A stretch of DNA of 64,000 nt from CANJBX01 sp035556735 (lineage in GTDB: Bacteria; Pseudomonadota; Alphaproteobacteria; Rhizobiales; Xanthobacteraceae). The stretch lies in NCBI GenBank assembly GCA_035556735.1, contig DATMFF010000013.1, positions 62,001 through 126,000 of the forward strand, written 5' to 3'. A program made the translations under genes and the position numbers. The notes beneath the pieces were generated by a model. It ran no database searches and was not told where the DNA came from. It worked only from the letters and a program-made list of their open reading frames with translations. The first letter of the stretch is position 1; every line of letters starts with the position of its first letter. Of the stretch, positions 1 through 10,108 are shown piece by piece.

Positions 1-283
1 AGTGATCGTCGGCGCAAGCTGGACGACGGACGCGCCGTTTCGGGAAACGGCAGACGCGATCGAGCGCGCGCGGCGCAAGGGCATCCTCGCCGTCGAGATG
101 GAGGCCGCGGCGCTCTACGCCTTCGCGCGCCGGGCTGGCGCAAGGGTGCTATGCCTGGCGCATGTCACCAACACGATGGGACAAACCAGGAGGGATTTCG
201 AAAAGGGCGAAGCCGACGGCACCGCGGATGCGCTGGATCTGCTGGCGGCGGTGATCGGCGGCCTCGCCGACAGCGCCGGATAA
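1..283 (+). CDS. Nucleoside phosphorylase (3' part, cut by window edge)
   Basis: C-terminal ~93 residues of a purine/uridine phosphorylase (PNP_UDP) family protein, which cleaves a nucleoside with phosphate to free base and ribose-1-phosphate in salvage. The family's active-site segment is visible: TTDAPFRET, then the LAVEMEAAALYAFA stretch whose Met-Glu contacts ribose in known members. The reading frame is open to the left edge, so the true start lies outside; the GTG at position 2 is an internal valine codon. Substrate preference cannot be told from this fragment. About 60 bp separate it from the next unit's promoter, so it is probably the end of a separate transcript. Confidence 0.85.
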   Translation, partial: VIVGASWTTDAPFRETADAIERARRKGILAVEMEAAALYAFARRAGARVLCLAHVTNTMGQTRRDFEKGEADGTADALDLLAAVIGGLADSAG

Positions 284-343
284 CAGGCCCGCGCTCGCGC
301 GTATCCTTGTTGGCGAGCCGAAAAATATCCGCCGTTCGCCTGA

Positions 344-370
344 TGTCACATCCGACCGGTTCCGCTCGTC
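344..370 (+). promoter_or_regulatory. ECF41-type sigma factor promoter
   Basis: TGTCACA at 344-350, exactly 16 bases, then CGTC at 367-370. This matches the published target motif of ECF41 sigma factors (TGTCACA-N16-CGTC). It lies 34 bp before the start of the carboxymuconolactone decarboxylase gene, whose downstream neighbour encodes an ECF41 sigma factor. The arrangement implies positive autoregulation of the two-gene unit (inference). Confidence 0.88.
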
Positions 371-404
371 ATGTCTCCGTAAAACCACGAAAATGGAGAC
401 GACC

Positions 405-866
405 ATGACGCACAGACCCAACCCTTTCACCACCAGCCCCGCCGCCATGAAGCCGTGGATTGACCTCGGCGCAACGATCGAAAGCGACGGGCTGGAACCG
501 CGACTGAAGGATCTGGTGATGATGCGAGCATCGCAGATCAATGGATGCGGCTTCTGCATCCATTATCATCTCGCCGATGCCCGCAAGCACGGTGAGGCCG
601 AGGACCGGCTGCATCTCCTCAACGCCTGGCGCGAATCCGCGCTCTATTCCGAACGCGAGCGCGCCGCGCTCGGCTGGACAGAAGCGCTGACGCTGGTGTC
701 GCAGACCCATGCGCCGGACGATGCCTACGACGTCCTGCGCCGGCATTTCAGCGATGAGGAACAGGTGAAACTCACATCGCTGATCGCGCAGATCAATGCG
801 TGGAACCGGTTCAATATCGGCTTCCGGACGGTCCATCCGGCCGAAGCGCAGGAGGCGGCGGCCTGA
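405..866 (+). CDS. Carboxymuconolactone decarboxylase / AhpD-like protein (ECF41 partner)
   Basis: A 153-residue protein of the CMD/AhpD fold. The redox motif C48-x2-C51-x3-H55 (NGCGFCIHYH) is intact, as in AhpD-type peroxidase partners, so a thiol-disulfide or peroxide-reducing role is likely rather than true decarboxylation (inference). ATG at 405 is preferred over ATG at 393 because GGAG at 395-398 lies 6 bases before it. The stop overlaps the start of the sigma factor gene (TGATG), implying translational coupling. CMD proteins are the commonest genomic partners of ECF41 sigma factors, and the shared promoter upstream fits this. The physiological signal is unknown. Confidence 0.88.
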   Translation: MTHRPNPFTTSPAAMKPWIDLGATIESDGLEPRLKDLVMMRASQINGCGFCIHYHLADARKHGEAEDRLHLLNAWRESALYSERERAALGWTEALTLVSQTHAPDDAYDVLRRHFSDEEQVKLTSLIAQINAWNRFNIGFRTVHPAEAQEAAA

Positions 867-1795
867 TGGCGCCCGCGTCGGACCGGCGCGCATCGAGCGA
901 GGACGCGGCGGCGGCTTTCAATCCGCTGCGTCCGGCTCTCGCCCGCATCGCCTACCGGATGCTGGGGTCGGTCGCAGATGCCGAAGACGTGGTTCAGGAC
1001 GCCTTCCTGCGCTGGCTTGGCGTCGACCGAACGGGGATACGCGAACCGCGGGCGTTCCTGCGCCGTGTGGTCACGCGCCTGTGCCTCGACCGGCTCAAAT
1101 CCGCCCGCCATCGGCGCGAGACCTATATCGGGCCGTGGCTGCCGGAACCTGTCGTGGAAGCCGAGAACGACATCGACGACGTGACCCTGCCGCTGCTTCT
1201 GGCGCTCGAGCGCCTGTCGCCGCTGGAGCGCGCCGCCTTCCTGCTGCACGACGTGTTCGGGCTGGATTTCGCCGAGGTCGCTGCAACGATCGAGCGCGAT
1301 GCAGCCGCGTGCCGCCAGCTCGCCAGTCGAGCCCGCACCCATGTCCGCCGCAGCCGCCCACGCTATCCGCTGCCGAAGCAGCGCGGCCTGGAGATCGCGG
1401 AAGCGTTCTTCGGCGCGTCGCGGGATGGCAACATGGAGCGCCTGCGCGCGCTGCTCGCGGCGGACGTCACCCTTTATGCCGACGGCGGCGGCAAGGTGCC
1501 GGCCGGCACGGTACCGGTTACCGGGCGCGCCGCCGTCCTGGAATTGTTCGCACGGTTCGTCGCCGCCTTTGCCGCCAGCCCGTCCCGGCTCGTGCGTTAT
1601 GGTTTCATCAACGGCCTGCCGGGCTTCGTCACCGTCGAGAACGGCGACATCCTCCAGACCACGGCGCTGGAGATCGCGCCGGAAGGCGTCGTCGCGGTTT
1701 ATGTGACGCGCAACCCGGACAAGCTTCGGCATATGGCCGGCGCAGGCATCGTCGGCACCGATACGAGAGGCGATACGGCACGCACGGTGCATTGA
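866..1795 (+). CDS. ECF41 family RNA polymerase sigma factor with fused SnoaL-like domain
   Basis: A 309-residue ECF sigma factor. Region 2 is at about 17-85 (LARIAYRMLGSVADAEDVVQ) and region 4 at about 108-162 (LSPLERAAFLLHDVFGLDF). A C-terminal SnoaL/NTF2-like domain follows from about 172. The two ECF41 signature motifs in that domain are present: DGGGK (206-210) and NPDKL (283-287). In studied members this domain regulates activity in place of a separate anti-sigma factor. The ATG at 866 overlaps the stop of the partner gene and has GGAGG at 851-855; the upstream extension in the same frame to 800 lacks this support. It likely drives its own promoter at 344-370. Confidence 0.93.
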   Translation: MAPASDRRASSEDAAAAFNPLRPALARIAYRMLGSVADAEDVVQDAFLRWLGVDRTGIREPRAFLRRVVTRLCLDRLKSARHRRETYIGPWLPEPVVEAENDIDDVTLPLLLALERLSPLERAAFLLHDVFGLDFAEVAATIERDAAACRQLASRARTHVRRSRPRYPLPKQRGLEIAEAFFGASRDGNMERLRALLAADVTLYADGGGKVPAGTVPVTGRAAVLELFARFVAAFAASPSRLVRYGFINGLPGFVTVENGDILQTTALEIAPEGVVAVYVTRNPDKLRHMAGAGIVGTDTRGDTARTVH

Positions 1796-2019
1796 ACGCA
1801 CGGGGCGATGCATGCCGAGTGATGCGGGCCGGACAATACGCGACGCAGGTTGGGCAATATGCGTCCGCCGATGCCCATCAGGGACAGGCGATATGCATCA
1901 GGCACCGCGCGGGGACGAGACGATAAGCCCCGACTGGAAACCCGACTGGCGCATCGCGAAAGCGACACGCAGCCGGAGCCGTCTCGAGCTCCCGGCCATG
2001 CCGGCATATCGGCGCAGCG

Positions 2020-2499
2020 TCAGAACGGGATCTCGTCGTCCATGTCGTCGCGTCGTCCGCCACCGCCGCCGCTCATGGCCGGGCGCTGCTCGCGCGACAT
2101 CGACGGGCCGCCGGAACCGAAGTCGCTGTCGGAGCCGCTGCCGCCGGCGCGGCCGTCAAGCATGGTCAGCGCCGAATTGAAGCCCTGCAGCACCACCTCG
2201 GTGGAATACTTCTCGACGCCGTCCTTGTCCTGCCATTTGCGGGTCTGGAGCTGGCCCTCGAGATAGATCTTCGAGCCCTTCTTCAGATACTGCTCGGCGA
2301 TCTTGCACAGGCCCTCGTTGAAGATCACGACGCGGTGCCACTCGGTCTTTTCCTTGCGCTCGCCGGTGTTGCGGTCGCGCCAGCTCTCCGAGGTCGCGAC
2401 GCTGAGATTGGCAATCGGGCGACCGTCCTGCGTACGGCGGATTTCCGGGTCCCGGCCCAGATTGCCGACCAGGATGACCTTGTTGACGCTGCCTGCCAT
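2020..2499 (-). CDS. ssb: Single-stranded DNA-binding protein
   Basis: A 159-residue SSB. The N-terminal OB fold (about 1-110) starts MAGSVNKVILVGNLGRDPE, a typical alphaproteobacterial form. It is followed by a Gly/Ser-rich linker and the acidic tip DDEIPF that recruits repair and replication partners. The protein coats ssDNA during replication, recombination and repair. The start at 2499 is set by the conserved N-terminus and by GGAG about 6-10 bases upstream; an in-frame extension to 2646 is not conserved-looking. ssb and uvrA are near neighbours in divergent orientation, as in many bacteria, but here a porin gene sits between them. A LexA box lies 328 bp upstream. Confidence 0.97.
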   Translation of the reverse strand: MAGSVNKVILVGNLGRDPEIRRTQDGRPIANLSVATSESWRDRNTGERKEKTEWHRVVIFNEGLCKIAEQYLKKGSKIYLEGQLQTRKWQDKDGVEKYSTEVVLQGFNSALTMLDGRAGGSGSDSDFGSGGPSMSREQRPAMSGGGGGRRDDMDDEIPF

Positions 2500-2646
2500 A
2501 ACACTCTCCGCACTGTTCGCTGGGACCCTCGCGACATGCCTTGCAACATGCTGCGACGCGGCCCGTGATTCACCGGGTTCACGATGCGGCGGGACGCGAC
2601 ACCGGACCACGATGATGGGATGGCGGCTGCTGCGGCCGGGGCGCAC

Positions 2647-2676
2647 AAAACCCGCAAACGCAAAACCCGCAAACGC
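2647..2676. repeat. 15-bp tandem duplication
   Basis: The unit AAAACCCGCAAACGC occurs twice, perfectly and back to back (2647-2661 and 2662-2676), in the leader side of ssb. It is probably a recent slippage duplication; no function is apparent. Confidence 0.8.
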
Positions 2677-2826
2677 AAGCCAGCTTCCGCTCGCACCCTA
2701 GAGCCCGCCCCGCCGGCGGCAACCGGCTTCGCCGTCTTATCCACGCCCCTGTCTCGTTCACGCCCTGCCGGGCGCAGCCTCGTACGGACAGCGGGGCTCC
2801 CGCTCGGTAGCGACGAACGCTCAAAT

Positions 2827-2841
2827 GTTCTTTTTTTGTTC
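2827..2841. promoter_or_regulatory. LexA (SOS) box near ssb
   Basis: GTTC-TTTTTTT-GTTC, a perfect match to the alphaproteobacterial LexA operator GTTC-N7-GTTC. It lies 328 bp upstream of the ssb start and 384 bp upstream of the porin start. ssb is the more likely target given its role in the SOS response (inference); the distance implies a long leader or a second promoter. Confidence 0.7.
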
Positions 2842-3224
2842 TACTCCAAACCAGGCGCAACCACAACCGGTCTCATCTTCAATTCCGCGTTCTCCCCGGT
2901 CCCGGCCATCCGCCTCGTCCGCCGGGGTCACCCCATGGGGTTTCCTGCTTTCTGCCGGACTCAGGTTCCGCCACCGGCGAAACCTCCCGTATTTTGCAGC
3001 CTCGCAGAGGCTGTGTGTCCCGCGCTTTCTGCAACGGAACCGTAGCCGCCGCCGGGCCAAATTGTGTCGTTTATGCAACGACTTCCACAATTAACGGCAT
3101 TTACCAGTTGTTTACGACGTTTCTCGTTGAAGGAACTTCCCGCGAGGGTTACAGGAGCGTCATGACGCTGGAGACGAATCCCAAGGGGGACCGGGGCCGG
3201 CGAGTGAATAAAAGGGGTTTTCCG

Positions 3225-3896
3225 ATGAAACGTGCAATTCTCGCAGCCGCCATGACCGCGCTGCTCGCCGGCTCGGCCTATGCTGCCGACCTCCCGGTCC
3301 GTCACATGCCGGTCAAGGCTCCGGTCGCGGTGCCGTATTACAACTGGACCGGCTTCTATATCGGTGTGAACGCCGGTGGCGCGTTCGGCCGCATCAGCCA
3401 GGCCGGCTTCGGCAGCGACTCGCTCAACGGCTTCGCCGGTGGTGCGCAGATCGGCTACAACTGGCAGGTGAACAACTTCGTGTTCGGCGTCGAGACCGAC
3501 TTCCAGGGCTCGTCGCAGAAGATCAGCGAGAGCGGCTTCGATCCGCTCCTCGGCGGCGCCTTCTCTTCGTCCGGCCGCCTGAACTACTTCGGCACCATCC
3601 GCGGTCGCCTCGGTATCGCGCAGGATCGCTGGCTGGTCTACGTGACTGGTGGTTACGCCTACCAGAACATCAAGGTTGACTTCTCGTCGCCGTTCGGTTC
3701 GGCTTCGTCGAGCTCGACCCGCGGTGGCTGGACCCTCGGCGGCGGTGTCGAATACGCCTTCGCCGGCCCGTGGACCCTCGGCGTCGAGTATCTCTACCTC
3801 GACAGCGGCAACCGCGACTGGAACCTGTTCGGCCAGAACGTCAGCCTGCGCTCGAAGAACAACATCGTTCGCGCCAAGCTGAACTACCGCTTCTGA
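3225..3896 (+). CDS. Outer-membrane beta-barrel porin, Omp25/Omp31 type
   Basis: A 223-residue outer-membrane protein. The Sec signal peptide is residues 1-20 (MKRAILAAAMTALLAGSAYA), followed by the mature start ADLPVR. The NWTGFYIGVNAGGAFG segment is the hallmark of rhizobial Omp25/Omp31-like barrels, and the chain ends in the aromatic C-terminus LNYRF recognised by the BAM machinery. Alternating strands with Gly/Tyr/Trp turns run throughout. The start at 3225 is chosen because it gives the signal peptide; a longer frame to 2994 is non-coding in character. A strong terminator follows 25 bp after the stop, so the gene is probably monocistronic and highly expressed. Confidence 0.92.
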   Translation: MKRAILAAAMTALLAGSAYAADLPVRHMPVKAPVAVPYYNWTGFYIGVNAGGAFGRISQAGFGSDSLNGFAGGAQIGYNWQVNNFVFGVETDFQGSSQKISESGFDPLLGGAFSSSGRLNYFGTIRGRLGIAQDRWLVYVTGGYAYQNIKVDFSSPFGSASSSSTRGGWTLGGGVEYAFAGPWTLGVEYLYLDSGNRDWNLFGQNVSLRSKNNIVRAKLNYRF

Positions 3897-3920
3897 TCCG
3901 CGCTCACGCGCGCATCGACG

Positions 3921-3954
3921 AAGGGCCGGCCTCGCGCCGGCCCTTTTGTTTTTC
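3921..3954 (+). terminator. Rho-independent terminator of the porin gene
   Basis: Perfect 10-bp stem AAGGGCCGGC (3921-3930) and GCCGGCCCTT (3936-3945) with a CTCGC loop, followed by TTGTTTTT. Confidence 0.93.
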
Positions 3955-3956
3955 GG

Positions 3957-3984
3957 CTCTGTTTTTTCGACTCTGTTTTTTCGA
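3957..3984. repeat. 14-bp tandem duplication with T6 tract
   Basis: CTCTGTTTTTTCGA is repeated twice without mismatch (3957-3970 and 3971-3984), directly after the porin terminator. The duplication supplies two extra T-tracts downstream of the hairpin. Confidence 0.8.
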
Positions 3985-4043
3985 CCTGCCCTGCTCGGTG
4001 CTTTCCCCGGAATCCTCCGAACGACCACTGGCGCAGCGCCCAA

Positions 4044-4058
4044 GTTCTCCCTATGTTC
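4044..4058 (+). promoter_or_regulatory. LexA (SOS) box upstream of uvrA
   Basis: GTTC-TCCCTAT-GTTC, a perfect alphaproteobacterial LexA operator, 96 bp before the uvrA start codon. uvrA is a classical LexA target, so damage-inducible transcription is expected. Confidence 0.88.
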
Positions 4059-4154
4059 CGATCACCTTCCGTGTGCGCGGCCGCGCAACGCGGCATTGTG
4101 ACGTGCGCTGCGCGTCACCCCATCCATCGGACTTAGGGCGCGCCTGGACCGGTT

Positions 4155-7094
<2,940 letters not shown>

Positions 7095-7119
7095 TGGCGG
7101 TGGACCACGCTGAGGCCGG

Positions 7120-7446
7120 ATGAGCGAGATCTTACGTCGAGTACAGACACTCGCTCTCGCAAATGACATCCGCATCTCGGAGCACGGCTACGATGAGCTC
7201 CGCAAGGACGACATCGCGCTTGACGAAGTGCTTGCCGGGATTGCGACGGCCGTTCTTGTCGAGGAATACCGGAATCGCGACCGGGGCCTGAGCGTTTTGA
7301 CGCTGCAGACCGATCGCAAAGGCCAACCCATTCACGTCGTATGGGGGCTTCCTGCGGGCGAACGGCGGCCCGCGGTCCTCATCACAGTCTATCGCCCCGA
7401 CCCCGAGATATGGGATAATAATTTTAGAGCACGGAGAATTCGATGA
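7120..7446 (+). CDS. DUF4258 domain protein, putative toxin-like partner
   Basis: A 108-residue protein matching the DUF4258 pattern: an N-terminal ISEHGYDEL helix, a central VLVEEYRNRDRGLSVLTLQ strand region, then GQPIHVVWGLP and a C-terminal VLITVYRPDPEIW strand. DUF4258 proteins are small alpha/beta proteins often found beside antitoxin-like genes and suspected to be toxin-antitoxin components, but no activity is proven for this one. It starts 25 bp after uvrA with GAGG ahead of the ATG, and its stop overlaps the next start by 4 bp (ATGA). The tight coupling to a 71-aa acidic partner is the main argument for a module. Confidence 0.75.
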   Translation: MSEILRRVQTLALANDIRISEHGYDELRKDDIALDEVLAGIATAVLVEEYRNRDRGLSVLTLQTDRKGQPIHVVWGLPAGERRPAVLITVYRPDPEIWDNNFRARRIR

Positions 7447-7658
7447 CCCGGACCTCCACCAAATTGATCCATGAAGGCAAGTATGCCGCCGAGGTTACGA
7501 TCGAGCTTGTGTACAGTGACGAAAGCTGGTCGCCGACCATGTCGCTGGACGACGCACGCAAACTCGAAGCTGTGCGTTTGGCCCTGCAGCGCGGCGACGT
7601 CGCCGAGGCTGCGAAGTACGGCCGCGTGTTCGAACTGACGCCGGTGGCGGCGCAGTGA
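7443..7658 (+). CDS. Small acidic protein coupled to the DUF4258 gene, putative antitoxin-like
   Basis: A 71-residue protein with no recognised domain. It has two parts: a probable beta-hairpin (YAAEVTIELVYSDESWSP) and a helical half (LDDARKLEAVRLALQRGDVAEAAKYG). GGAG lies 8 bases before its ATG, and the ATG overlaps the stop of the DUF4258 gene, so translation is coupled. No zinc finger, ribbon-helix-helix or HTH motif is evident, which sets it apart from the YgiT-type partner often seen with this type of protein. An antitoxin role is inference from size, order and coupling. Confidence 0.7.
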   Translation: MTRTSTKLIHEGKYAAEVTIELVYSDESWSPTMSLDDARKLEAVRLALQRGDVAEAAKYGRVFELTPVAAQ

Positions 7659-7755
7659 GCCGCGCCCCCCGGCCCACACGCTGGTCGCCGGGTTTTTCCG
7701 CCAATAACAACTGAGCGGTATTCCAAAGCCGCCGCCCTCGTCCTATGTCCTCTCC

Positions 7756-8778
7756 ATGAAAAAAATCGGCTTCCTCTCCTTCGGTCACTGGACCCCCTCG
7801 CCCCAATCGCAGACGCGCACCGCGTCCGACGCCCTGCTGCAGTCGATCGACCTTGCCGTCGCGGCGGAGGAGCTCGGCGCGGACGGGGCATATTTCCGCG
7901 TGCACCACTACGCGCGCCAGCTCGCCTCGCCCTTCCCGCTGCTGGCCGCCGTCGGCGCGCGCACCAAGACGATCGAGATCGGCACCGCCGTCATCGACAT
8001 GCGCTACGAGAACCCGCTCTACATGGTGGAGGACGCGGGCGCGGCCGACGTCATCAGCGGCGGGCGCCTGCAGCTCGGCATCAGCCGCGGCTCGCCCGAG
8101 CAGGTGATCGATGGCTGGCGCTACTTCGGCTACAACCCGCCCGAGGGCATGAGCGACGCCGACATGGCGCGCCACCACACGCAGGTCTTCCTCGACCTCT
8201 TGCGCGGCGAAGGCTTCGCCAAGCCGAGCCCGCGCGCGATGTTCCCCAATCCCGGCGGCCTCCTGCGCCTCGAGCCGCACTCCGAAGGGTTGCGCGAGCG
8301 CATCTGGTGGGGCGCCGGCGCGGACGCGACCGCGGAATGGGCGGCCAAGCTCGGGATGAACCTGCAGAGCTCGACCCTCAAGTTCGACGAGAGCGGGCAG
8401 CCGCTGCACGTGCAGCAGGCGGTGCAGATCCGCAAGTTCCGCGAGGCCTGGAAGGCAGCCGGCCACACGCGCGAGCCGCGGGTGTCGGTGAGCCGCAGCA
8501 TCTTCGCCCTGGTGGATGACCGCGACCGCATGTACTTCGGGCGCGGCGGCGAGGAGGACGACCAGATCGGCTACCTCGGCGACAACACGCGCGCCGTGTT
8601 CGGCCGCAGCTACGCCGCCGAGCCGGACAAGCTGATCGAGCAGCTCAAGTCGGACGAGGCCATCGCCGAGGCCGACACGCTGCTGCTCACCGTGCCGAAC
8701 CAGCTCGGCGTCGAGTACAACGCGCACGTGATCGAGGCGATCTTGAAGCACGTCGCGCCCGCGCTCGGGTGGCGGTGA
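7756..8778 (+). CDS. LLM-class flavin-dependent oxidoreductase
   Basis: A 340-residue bacterial luciferase-like monooxygenase. The TIM-barrel start MKKIGFLSFGHW, the EELGADGAYFRVHHY strand/helix and the GRLQLGISRGSPEQV segment are typical of FMN- or F420-dependent LLM enzymes that oxidise small organic substrates with O2 using reduced flavin from a partner reductase. No reductase gene is adjacent. The substrate cannot be inferred. It appears to be monocistronic, with a palindromic repeat element downstream. The ribosome binding site is weak, but the N-terminal barrel strand begins at this methionine. Confidence 0.87.
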   Translation: MKKIGFLSFGHWTPSPQSQTRTASDALLQSIDLAVAAEELGADGAYFRVHHYARQLASPFPLLAAVGARTKTIEIGTAVIDMRYENPLYMVEDAGAADVISGGRLQLGISRGSPEQVIDGWRYFGYNPPEGMSDADMARHHTQVFLDLLRGEGFAKPSPRAMFPNPGGLLRLEPHSEGLRERIWWGAGADATAEWAAKLGMNLQSSTLKFDESGQPLHVQQAVQIRKFREAWKAAGHTREPRVSVSRSIFALVDDRDRMYFGRGGEEDDQIGYLGDNTRAVFGRSYAAEPDKLIEQLKSDEAIAEADTLLLTVPNQLGVEYNAHVIEAILKHVAPALGWR

Positions 8779-8822
8779 GGACATAGCCGATCAAAGATCG
8801 GTGGCGCTTCGCCTCTCCGCAT

Positions 8823-8913
8823 CGTCATGGCCGGGCTCGACGCGGCCATCCACGTCTGGACTTGCGGCAGCCGCTCGAAGACGTGGATGCCCGCGACTCG
8901 CGCGGGCATGACG
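8823..8913. repeat. Palindromic intergenic repeat (CGTCATG...CATGACG class)
   Basis: The element opens with CGTCATGGCCGGGCTCG and closes with GCGCGGGCATGACG. Internally, GGCCATCCACGTCT pairs with AGACGTGGATGCCC, giving nested inverted repeats. It resembles the dispersed CGTCATGCCCGGGC...GACG elements common between Bradyrhizobium/Rhodopseudomonas genes and is related to the element at 11655-11733. Confidence 0.75.
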
Positions 8914-9008
8914 AGATGCATGTTCTCAAACGGCACTTCTGTTCTCATCGGCACTTCGGACGCGGAAACCCGGTGCACGGCGCCGGGAACTCAGATAGAC
9001 CGCAGCCC

Positions 9009-9644
9009 ATGCCCTACGCCCTCGCCATCTTCGACCTCGACGGCACACTCGCCGACAGCTTCCCGTGGTTCCTGCGCATCGTGAACACGGTGGCCGACAA
9101 GCACGGCTTCCGCCGCATCGCGGACCATGAGATCGCGCCGTTGCGCGACAAAGGCTCGCGCGAGATCGTGCGCTTCTTCGGCGTGCCGGCCTGGAAGCTG
9201 CCGATCATCGCGCGCGACATGCGGCGCATGAAGAGCGCGCACCTTGTCGACATCCCGCTGTTCCCCGGCGTCGACGACATGCTGGCGCGCCTTTCGGCCA
9301 AGGGCGTCGTCACCGCCATGGTCAGCTCGGACCACGAAGCCAACGTGCGCGCGGCGCTCGGGCCGCGCAACGCCGCGCTCGTCTCGCACTACGCCTGCGG
9401 CGCCTCGCTGTTCGGCAAGGCGCGCAACTTCAACCGCGTGCTCAAGGCGGCGGGCGTTCCCGCCGCGCAGGCGATCGCCATCGGCGACGAGGTGCGCGAC
9501 CTCGAAGCCGCGCGCAAGGCCGGCATCGCCTTCGGCGCGGTCACCTGGGGCTACGCCTCGCCGCAGGCGCTGCGCGCCCGCGCGCCCGACGCGGTGTTCG
9601 AGAGCTTCGACGACATCGTGGCGGCGCTGGGCCCCCGGCGCTAG
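9009..9644 (+). CDS. HAD family hydrolase (phosphoglycolate phosphatase-like)
   Basis: A 211-residue haloacid dehalogenase superfamily phosphatase. Motif I is FDLDGT (D9 nucleophile, D11 acid/base); motif II is MVSSD; a downstream lysine is in the FGKARNF region; motif IV is IGDEVRD. A helical cap lies between motifs I and II, as in subfamily IA phosphatases such as Gph. The in-frame extension to 8862 runs through the palindromic repeat and is rejected; MPYALAIFDLDG is the natural N-terminus. The substrate is unknown and the genome neighbours do not suggest one. Confidence 0.87.
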   Translation: MPYALAIFDLDGTLADSFPWFLRIVNTVADKHGFRRIADHEIAPLRDKGSREIVRFFGVPAWKLPIIARDMRRMKSAHLVDIPLFPGVDDMLARLSAKGVVTAMVSSDHEANVRAALGPRNAALVSHYACGASLFGKARNFNRVLKAAGVPAAQAIAIGDEVRDLEAARKAGIAFGAVTWGYASPQALRARAPDAVFESFDDIVAALGPRR

Positions 9645-9678
9645 GATCGACGGCGGCGGCTCGTACGCGCCGCCCGCA

Positions 9679-9688
9679 GGGGGGGGGG
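9679..9688. repeat. G10 homopolymer just upstream of a start codon
   Basis: Ten consecutive G residues, 6 bases before the ATG at 9695. They replace or contain the ribosome binding site and would be prone to length variation by slippage. Confidence 0.85.
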
Positions 9689-9694
9689 AATCCC

Positions 9695-10102
9695 ATGACA
9701 CCGGCGACCGCGCCCGCTTCGAGCTGCCTTCCCGAGTTCGTCGCGCTCGACGTCGTTCAGCCGCTCGCGGCGGGCGACACGTTTTCCCACTATCTCAAAT
9801 CGCACAAGACCGACGGCGTGTTTGAATCGGACTTCGCCGTCGAGGGGAGCTTTCAGGATGGAAGCATCGACCTGAGCTTCCGGTTCGCGCGGGGACCCGA
9901 TCTCGGCCTGCCCTACAATCTCTATCTCGTGCTCGCCGCCACCGAGAAGGAGGTGGTGGCGTGGCACGATTTCACCGCCGGCTGCAGCGACGAGAAGGGA
10001 CAGGTCCAGTCGGTGTTTCGCGGCCACACCTTCCGCCTGCCCGCGATCAAGAACGTCGGCGACGGCCCGCTCAATCTTCGCCTGCTCGTCTGGGGACGCT
10101 AG
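9695..10102 (+). CDS. Hypothetical protein
   Basis: A 135-residue soluble protein with no signal peptide or transmembrane segment and no domain I recognise. It is rich in predicted beta-strands (VFESDFAVEGSFQ, GSIDLSFRFARG, NLYLVLAATEKEVVAWHDF, NLRLLVWGR). The chain from about residue 30 alternates hydrophobic and polar residues, like a small beta-sandwich. The start ATG follows a G10 run serving as the only purine-rich ribosome binding site. A small membrane protein gene begins 6 bp after its stop, so the two are probably co-transcribed. Confidence 0.65.
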   Translation: MTPATAPASSCLPEFVALDVVQPLAAGDTFSHYLKSHKTDGVFESDFAVEGSFQDGSIDLSFRFARGPDLGLPYNLYLVLAATEKEVVAWHDFTAGCSDEKGQVQSVFRGHTFRLPAIKNVGDGPLNLRLLVWGR

Positions 10103-10108
10103 GCCTCC

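Larger units (their letters stand above)
2500..3224. other. 725-bp intergenic region between ssb and the porin gene
   Basis: No convincing gene; ORFs here are short, overlapping and of shadow-like Ser/Arg/Pro-rich composition. It contains a 15-bp tandem duplication (2647-2676) and a perfect alphaproteobacterial LexA box (2827-2841). The stretch at about 3055-3135, with AT-rich tracts just ahead of the porin gene, probably carries the porin promoter, though no clean -35/-10 pair could be assigned. Confidence 0.6.

Noticed and set aside
2584..3094. Short ORFs between ssb and the porin gene
   Set aside because: They overlap the LexA box and tandem repeat and have low-complexity Ser/Arg/Pro composition, unlike real proteins.
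3092..3106. CtrA site (TTAA-N7-TTAA) upstream of the porin
   Set aside because: Only one TTAA is present; the second half reads TACC.
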